Notes under the pieces: generated by a model
Seen by the model: the letters and a program-made list of their open reading frames with translations, nothing else
What the model was told of the DNA's origin: nothing
Databases searched by the model: none
Shown here: piece by piece, positions 60,590 to 64,000 of the stretch
How positions within the stretch are numbered: the first letter of the stretch is position 1
Layout: every line of letters begins with the position of its first letter
DNA from: Sphingobium sp. SCG-1
GTDB lineage: Bacteria; Pseudomonadota; Alphaproteobacteria; Sphingomonadales; Sphingomonadaceae
NCBI RefSeq assembly: GCF_002953135.1
Contig: NZ_CP026372.1
Location: forward strand, 930,001 to 994,000
Length of the DNA: 64,000 nucleotides
Direction of reading: 5' to 3'
Translations under genes and position numbers: made by a program

Positions 60590-61554
60590 ACCCTTCGACG
60601 CTCATGAGCGATGCGCCGCACATTCCTGTCCTGCTGAACGAAGTTCTCGACGCGCTCGCCATTGTCCCCGGCGAGACGCATGTCGACGGCACCTTCGGCG
60701 CGGGCGGCTATAGCCGTGCGATGGCGGCGCAAGGCGCGCGAGTGATCGCTTTCGACCGTGATCCCGACGCGATCCGTGAAGGGCGCCCGGTTGCAGATGA
60801 CGCTGGCATCACCTTGGTCGAGGGTGAGTTCTCGCGGATGCAGTCGCTGTTGGCCAATGCGGATGTCGATCGGGTGGCAGGCGTCACGCTCGACATCGGC
60901 GTTTCTTCGATGCAGCTCGACCGGGCGGATCGCGGCTTTTCGTTTCAGGCGGACGGGCCGCTCGACATGCGCATGAGCAAGTCGGGAACGAGCGCGGCGG
61001 ATTTCCTGAACACAGCGCCCGAAGAGGCCATCGCCGACGTTATCTATCGCTATGGTGAGGAGCCGAAGTCGCGCCGGATCGCGCGCTTCATCGTCGAGGC
61101 GCGGCCCCTGTCGCGTACCGGCGAGCTGGCCTCGGTCGTTCGGCGGGCGCTGGGGCACAAGCCGCACGACAAGAAAGACCCTGCAACCCGCGTCTTTCAG
61201 GCGATCCGCATTCATCTCAATCAGGAGCTGGAAGAGCTGGAGCGCGGGCTGGAGGCGGCTGAGGCGGTGCTGGAGCCGGGTGGTCGTCTCGCCATCGTAA
61301 CGTTCCACAGCCTTGAGGATCGCATCGTGAAGCAGTTTCTGCGCCGCCGCAGCGGTGGCGAAGGCGTTGGCTCGCGTCATCTTCCTATGCAGGTTCAGGC
61401 AGACGCGCCGACCTTCGCGAAGCCTGCCAAGGCGGTGCGTGCCGGCCCAGCCGAACTTGCCGTCAATCCGCGCGCGCGCTCCGCCACGTTGCGCAGCGCG
61501 ATCCGCACGAATGCGCCTGCTTTTTCTTCCGTCGCAGTTGGGGACCGGTCATGA
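60586..61554 (+). CDS. rsmH: 16S rRNA (cytosine1402-N4)-methyltransferase
   Basis: RsmH (MraW) methylates C1402 of 16S rRNA. The 322-residue protein has HIPVLLNEVLDAL, the SAM motif VDGTFGAGGYSRAM, SSMQLDRADRGFSFQADGPL and AIVTFHSLEDRIVKQFL, all family hallmarks. The ATG at 60586 overlaps the mraZ stop. MSDAPH at 60604 is an alternative start. Fourth-base overlaps join it to mraZ and ftsL. Confidence 0.96.
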   Translation: MNPSTLMSDAPHIPVLLNEVLDALAIVPGETHVDGTFGAGGYSRAMAAQGARVIAFDRDPDAIREGRPVADDAGITLVEGEFSRMQSLLANADVDRVAGVTLDIGVSSMQLDRADRGFSFQADGPLDMRMSKSGTSAADFLNTAPEEAIADVIYRYGEEPKSRRIARFIVEARPLSRTGELASVVRRALGHKPHDKKDPATRVFQAIRIHLNQELEELERGLEAAEAVLEPGGRLAIVTFHSLEDRIVKQFLRRRSGGEGVGSRHLPMQVQADAPTFAKPAKAVRAGPAELAVNPRARSATLRSAIRTNAPAFSSVAVGDRS

Positions 61555-62189
61555 TCGCGGTTAAGCGTCTGCAAAGTCTGTTCTGGGTATTGCTGGTCAC
61601 ATTGGGCGCGCTCTCCGCCTATATGGTATCGCTCCGTGCGGCGACCGAGCGGAACGACCTCAACAAGGTGCGGGCGCAGATTGCCCAGACTCAGGCGGAC
61701 ATCCGTTATCTGGAAACCGAATTTGGCGCGCGCGCGAACCTGCGCCAGCTCGAACGCTGGAATGCCGAGGATTTCCGCTACTCGACGCCGACGGTGGCAC
61801 AATATCTGGATGGCGAGCGCGCCTTGGCGAGCCTTGACGGTATCCAGCAGAACGGGCCGCAATATGTAGCACCGCCGGTAATGGCGGCCATGGTGCAACC
61901 GCCAGCCGAGGCTCCCACCGAGACGCAGGTGGCGCAGGCAAGCCCGGCCAAGACACAGATCCGCACCGACATCGCGATTATCCGGACGGCGCAGGCGGCG
62001 GACAATGTCGAGAAGCTGCCACGCCCGGCCAAGTCGAAGACTTCGCCCGAAGTGGAGCGCGATCGTCCGACGCCGGTCGCCCGCAATGTCGAGCGTATGG
62101 CGATGCTGGATTCAAAACTTTTGGATGACCGCACGTTGGGGGATCTCAGCGCGCGTGCGGCAGGCGAAAAACGCAAAGGCAACCGCTGA
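61551..62189 (+). CDS. ftsL: FtsL-like cell division protein
   Basis: By position (rsmH-ftsL-ftsI) and topology this is FtsL, a bitopic divisome protein that works with FtsB and FtsQ to switch on FtsWI. The 212-residue protein has a short N-terminus, one helix (about 9-30: LFWVLLVTLGALSAYMVSLR), a coiled coil (about 30-70: RNDLNKVRAQIAQTQADIRY) and a long Pro/Ala-rich tail, longer than in E. coli (121). Sequence identity to FtsL is always low, so the call rests on context. It overlaps rsmH by 4 bases and ftsI by 1. Confidence 0.8.
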   Translation: MIAVKRLQSLFWVLLVTLGALSAYMVSLRAATERNDLNKVRAQIAQTQADIRYLETEFGARANLRQLERWNAEDFRYSTPTVAQYLDGERALASLDGIQQNGPQYVAPPVMAAMVQPPAEAPTETQVAQASPAKTQIRTDIAIIRTAQAADNVEKLPRPAKSKTSPEVERDRPTPVARNVERMAMLDSKLLDDRTLGDLSARAAGEKRKGNR

Positions 62190-63895
62190 TGGCGACGCTG
62201 GTCGTCCGTCCCGATCGTTCGCGTACAGGCGCGGACCGGGTCAACCTGACGGCGGTGGCGCATCAGCGGCTTGTGTTGCTGCTGATCCTGTTCGTCGGCA
62301 TCACCAGCCTTATCGGCTTGCGGCTGGCATGGATGGGAGTGGCGACGTTCAGCAGCGAGCGGACGACCATTTCCGCAGGGGCTCTGCCGCGTGCCGACAT
62401 CGTCGATCGCAATGGCGTGCCGCTTGCGCGTACGATGCAGGGCTATTCGATATCCGTACGGCCCGATCGGCTGATTGGTGAACCGGCGGAACTGGCGCGT
62501 AAGCTCAACGAAATCTTTCCCGACGAACCGGCGGCCGAGTTCTACAAGAAGCTGACGGGCAAGGGCTGGGCCTATCTTCGCAAGCGCGCCCTGCCCGAGG
62601 AAGTCGCGGCGGTGAACGCGCTGGGCGAAGTCGGCATCGAGTTTCCGCGCGAGAATGAGCGAGTCTATCCGCAACGCACTCTTGCCGCGCATGTGCTGGG
62701 CTTTCCGCCCACGGACGGCGCGGGCGGCATGGGTGTGGAGCTTGCCTTCAATGACCAGCTTACGAAGCTTGGTGCGCAGGGCAAGTCGTTCGCGATCTCC
62801 ATCGATACGCGCGTGCAGGCGGCACTGGAAAACGAACTCTACACGCAGATGATGGCGCAACGGGCGCGTGGTGCCGGTGGCATCATTCTGGACGCCAACA
62901 CCGGCGAGGTCATCGCCATGGCATCGCTGCCCGTGTTCGATCCGAACAAGTTGACGCGGGACACGGCGAAAAGCTGCAACGATTCGGCGCGATGCAACGA
63001 CATGGTGCAGTCGCGTTACGAACTGGGTTCCACGTTCAAGCCGTTATCGATCGCGACAGCAATGGATCACGGCACGGTTACGTCGATGTCCAAACGCTAT
63101 GATGCGACGGCACCGCTGGCCGTGGCAGGGTTTCGTATCAAGGACGACCACCCCCTCGGCCGTTGGATCAACGTGCCTGAAACGCTGGTGCACAGCTCCA
63201 ATATCGCGACCGCACGAATTGCCGATGAAATGGGTGCGGCACCGATGCAGGCCATGTTCCGGTCGCTGGAATTTGATCGTCGGCCCAGCATCGAGTTGAA
63301 AGAACGCGCCGGCACATTGTGGCCCACGAACTGGGGCCGGATCACCACTATGACGGCGTCCTATGGACATGGCATAGCGGTCACGCCGATGCATCTGGCG
63401 AGCGCCTATGCGGCTTTGGTGAACGGCGGCATCTGGCGCCCTGCGACGATGCGCCGCCTGGCACCGGGGGAGGTGCCGCACGGTCGTCGCGTGTTTACTG
63501 CTGCCACGAGCGCCCGAATGCGGCAGCTTCTGCGGATGATCGTAGCCGCTGGCACAGGACGTAGCGCCGATGCAAAGGGTTTCCGCATCGGCGGCAAGAC
63601 CGGTTCCGCCGAAAAGCCGTTTGCAGGCGGTTATGCACATCATTCACTCGTGACGACTTTCGCATCCGCCTTTCCGATGGATAACCCTAAATATGTCGTC
63701 CTGACGATGATGGACGAACCGCAGGGCAATGCCGAGACGTTCGGCCTTCGCACCGCTGCATGGACCGCCGCGCCTGTTGTGAAACGGGTGGTGGAGCGTG
63801 TAGGACCGATGCTCGGTATCATTCCCGACGAGCGGCGCGACGTGGACATTTCCGAGTTGATGCCGCTTCTTTGGAAAGCAAAGGGCGAAGAATAA
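62189..63895 (+). CDS. ftsI: penicillin-binding protein, FtsI (PBP3)
   Basis: The septal transpeptidase. The 568-residue protein has one N-terminal helix (about 27-47), a pedestal domain with RADIVDRNGVPLARTMQGYS, and the transpeptidase domain with S281-T-F-K284 (catalytic Ser in ELGSTFKPLS), S336-S-N338 (HSSNIAT) and the KTG motif in IGGKTGSAEKP. Its TAA overlaps the murE start (TAATG). It ends the visible part of the cluster. Confidence 0.96.
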   Translation: MATLVVRPDRSRTGADRVNLTAVAHQRLVLLLILFVGITSLIGLRLAWMGVATFSSERTTISAGALPRADIVDRNGVPLARTMQGYSISVRPDRLIGEPAELARKLNEIFPDEPAAEFYKKLTGKGWAYLRKRALPEEVAAVNALGEVGIEFPRENERVYPQRTLAAHVLGFPPTDGAGGMGVELAFNDQLTKLGAQGKSFAISIDTRVQAALENELYTQMMAQRARGAGGIILDANTGEVIAMASLPVFDPNKLTRDTAKSCNDSARCNDMVQSRYELGSTFKPLSIATAMDHGTVTSMSKRYDATAPLAVAGFRIKDDHPLGRWINVPETLVHSSNIATARIADEMGAAPMQAMFRSLEFDRRPSIELKERAGTLWPTNWGRITTMTASYGHGIAVTPMHLASAYAALVNGGIWRPATMRRLAPGEVPHGRRVFTAATSARMRQLLRMIVAAGTGRSADAKGFRIGGKTGSAEKPFAGGYAHHSLVTTFASAFPMDNPKYVVLTMMDEPQGNAETFGLRTAAWTAAPVVKRVVERVGPMLGIIPDERRDVDISELMPLLWKAKGEE

Positions 63896-64000
63896 TGCGG
63901 CTGGACGCCTTGATCGAAGCGGTCGACCCAACGGCTTGCGCGACGCAAGTGACGGGCTTTGCCATCGACCATCGCAAGGTTGCGCCGGGGACTGTCTTCG
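63895..64000 (+). CDS. murE: UDP-MurNAc-tripeptide synthetase MurE, N-terminal end (cut by window edge)
   Basis: The first 35 codons (MRLDALIEAVDPTACATQVT, then GFAIDHRKVAPGTVF) match the N-terminal domain of MurE ligases, which add the third amino acid to the peptidoglycan stem. The DHRKVAPGTVF stretch corresponds to the usual DSRxVxPGxxF. The gene continues beyond the window, and its position after ftsI is the normal order. Confidence 0.85.
   Translation, partial: MRLDALIEAVDPTACATQVTGFAIDHRKVAPGTVF

Noticed and set aside
1..64000. CRISPR array or phage structural genes
   Set aside because: No regularly spaced direct repeats and no phage-type genes were seen other than the integrase remnant.

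Overview
The window looks like a chromosome segment of a sphingomonad alphaproteobacterium (Sphingobium, Sphingomonas or Novosphingobium type). The support is gene content: argS-SPOR-nagZ-scpAB-tatABC and mraZ-rsmH-ftsL-ftsI-murE in alphaproteobacterial order, an imuA-imuB-dnaE2 cassette behind a GTTC-N7-GTTC LexA box, EcfG-type promoters (GGAAC-N16-GGTT), and large TonB receptors in catabolic clusters. No genus-level claim can be made from sequence reading alone.

Positions 1-17.9 kb: a catabolic island with two linked themes. The first is an mhp-type meta-cleavage pathway: extradiol dioxygenase MhpB, ring-fission hydrolase MhpC and dienoate hydratase MhpD, accompanied by a Baeyer-Villiger monooxygenase, an SDR, a GMC oxidoreductase and a WrbA-type quinone reductase. 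The second is oxidative deglycosylation: a Gfo/Idh/MocA dehydrogenase paired with a sugar-isomerase-like TIM barrel, and a separate TonB receptor - C-glycoside deglycosidase beta subunit - alpha-subunit-like TIM barrel - sugar-type MFS carrier set. A GntR/FCD regulator sits at one end. A nearly identical 17-bp element (CATACTTGCATGT(A/C)AGT) lies upstream of both the monooxygenase operon and the TonB/deglycosidase operon, and a related palindrome lies between mhpC and the GntR gene. This ties the two themes into one probable regulon. My reading is uptake of a glycosylated aromatic, removal of the sugar by oxidation and elimination, and meta cleavage of the aglycone.

Positions 18-19 kb: a scar with a hypothetical gene and a decayed MarR-like regulator. 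Positions 19-30.2 kb: a second cluster with a D-amino-acid-oxidase-like flavoenzyme, RidA, a TonB receptor, an MFS carrier, an XRE-cupin regulator, an FMN alpha-hydroxyacid dehydrogenase, an MlrC-like M81 metallopeptidase and a beta-lactamase-fold serine hydrolase. The combination resembles a peptide or D-amino-acid catabolic unit and recalls mlrB/mlrC of microcystin degraders. A repeated motif (TTTCGT-N3-GAGAAA) is found in its two divergent promoters.

Positions 30.2-32.0 kb: an IS5-family remnant and a decayed tyrosine recombinase, probably the island's end. Positions 32.1-64 kb: core genome. trmB, metK, lnt, small detoxification genes, a SulP-carbonic anhydrase pair, the SOS mutasome cassette, rnhA, thrB, ispH, argS through tatC, cysK, and the start of the division and cell-wall cluster. 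Between tatC and a SleB hydrolase lies a compact stress module: two EcfG-type promoters, one driving an entericidin-like lipoprotein and one driving a predicted small RNA with two C-rich loops, similar in design to the alphaproteobacterial stress sRNA GsrN.
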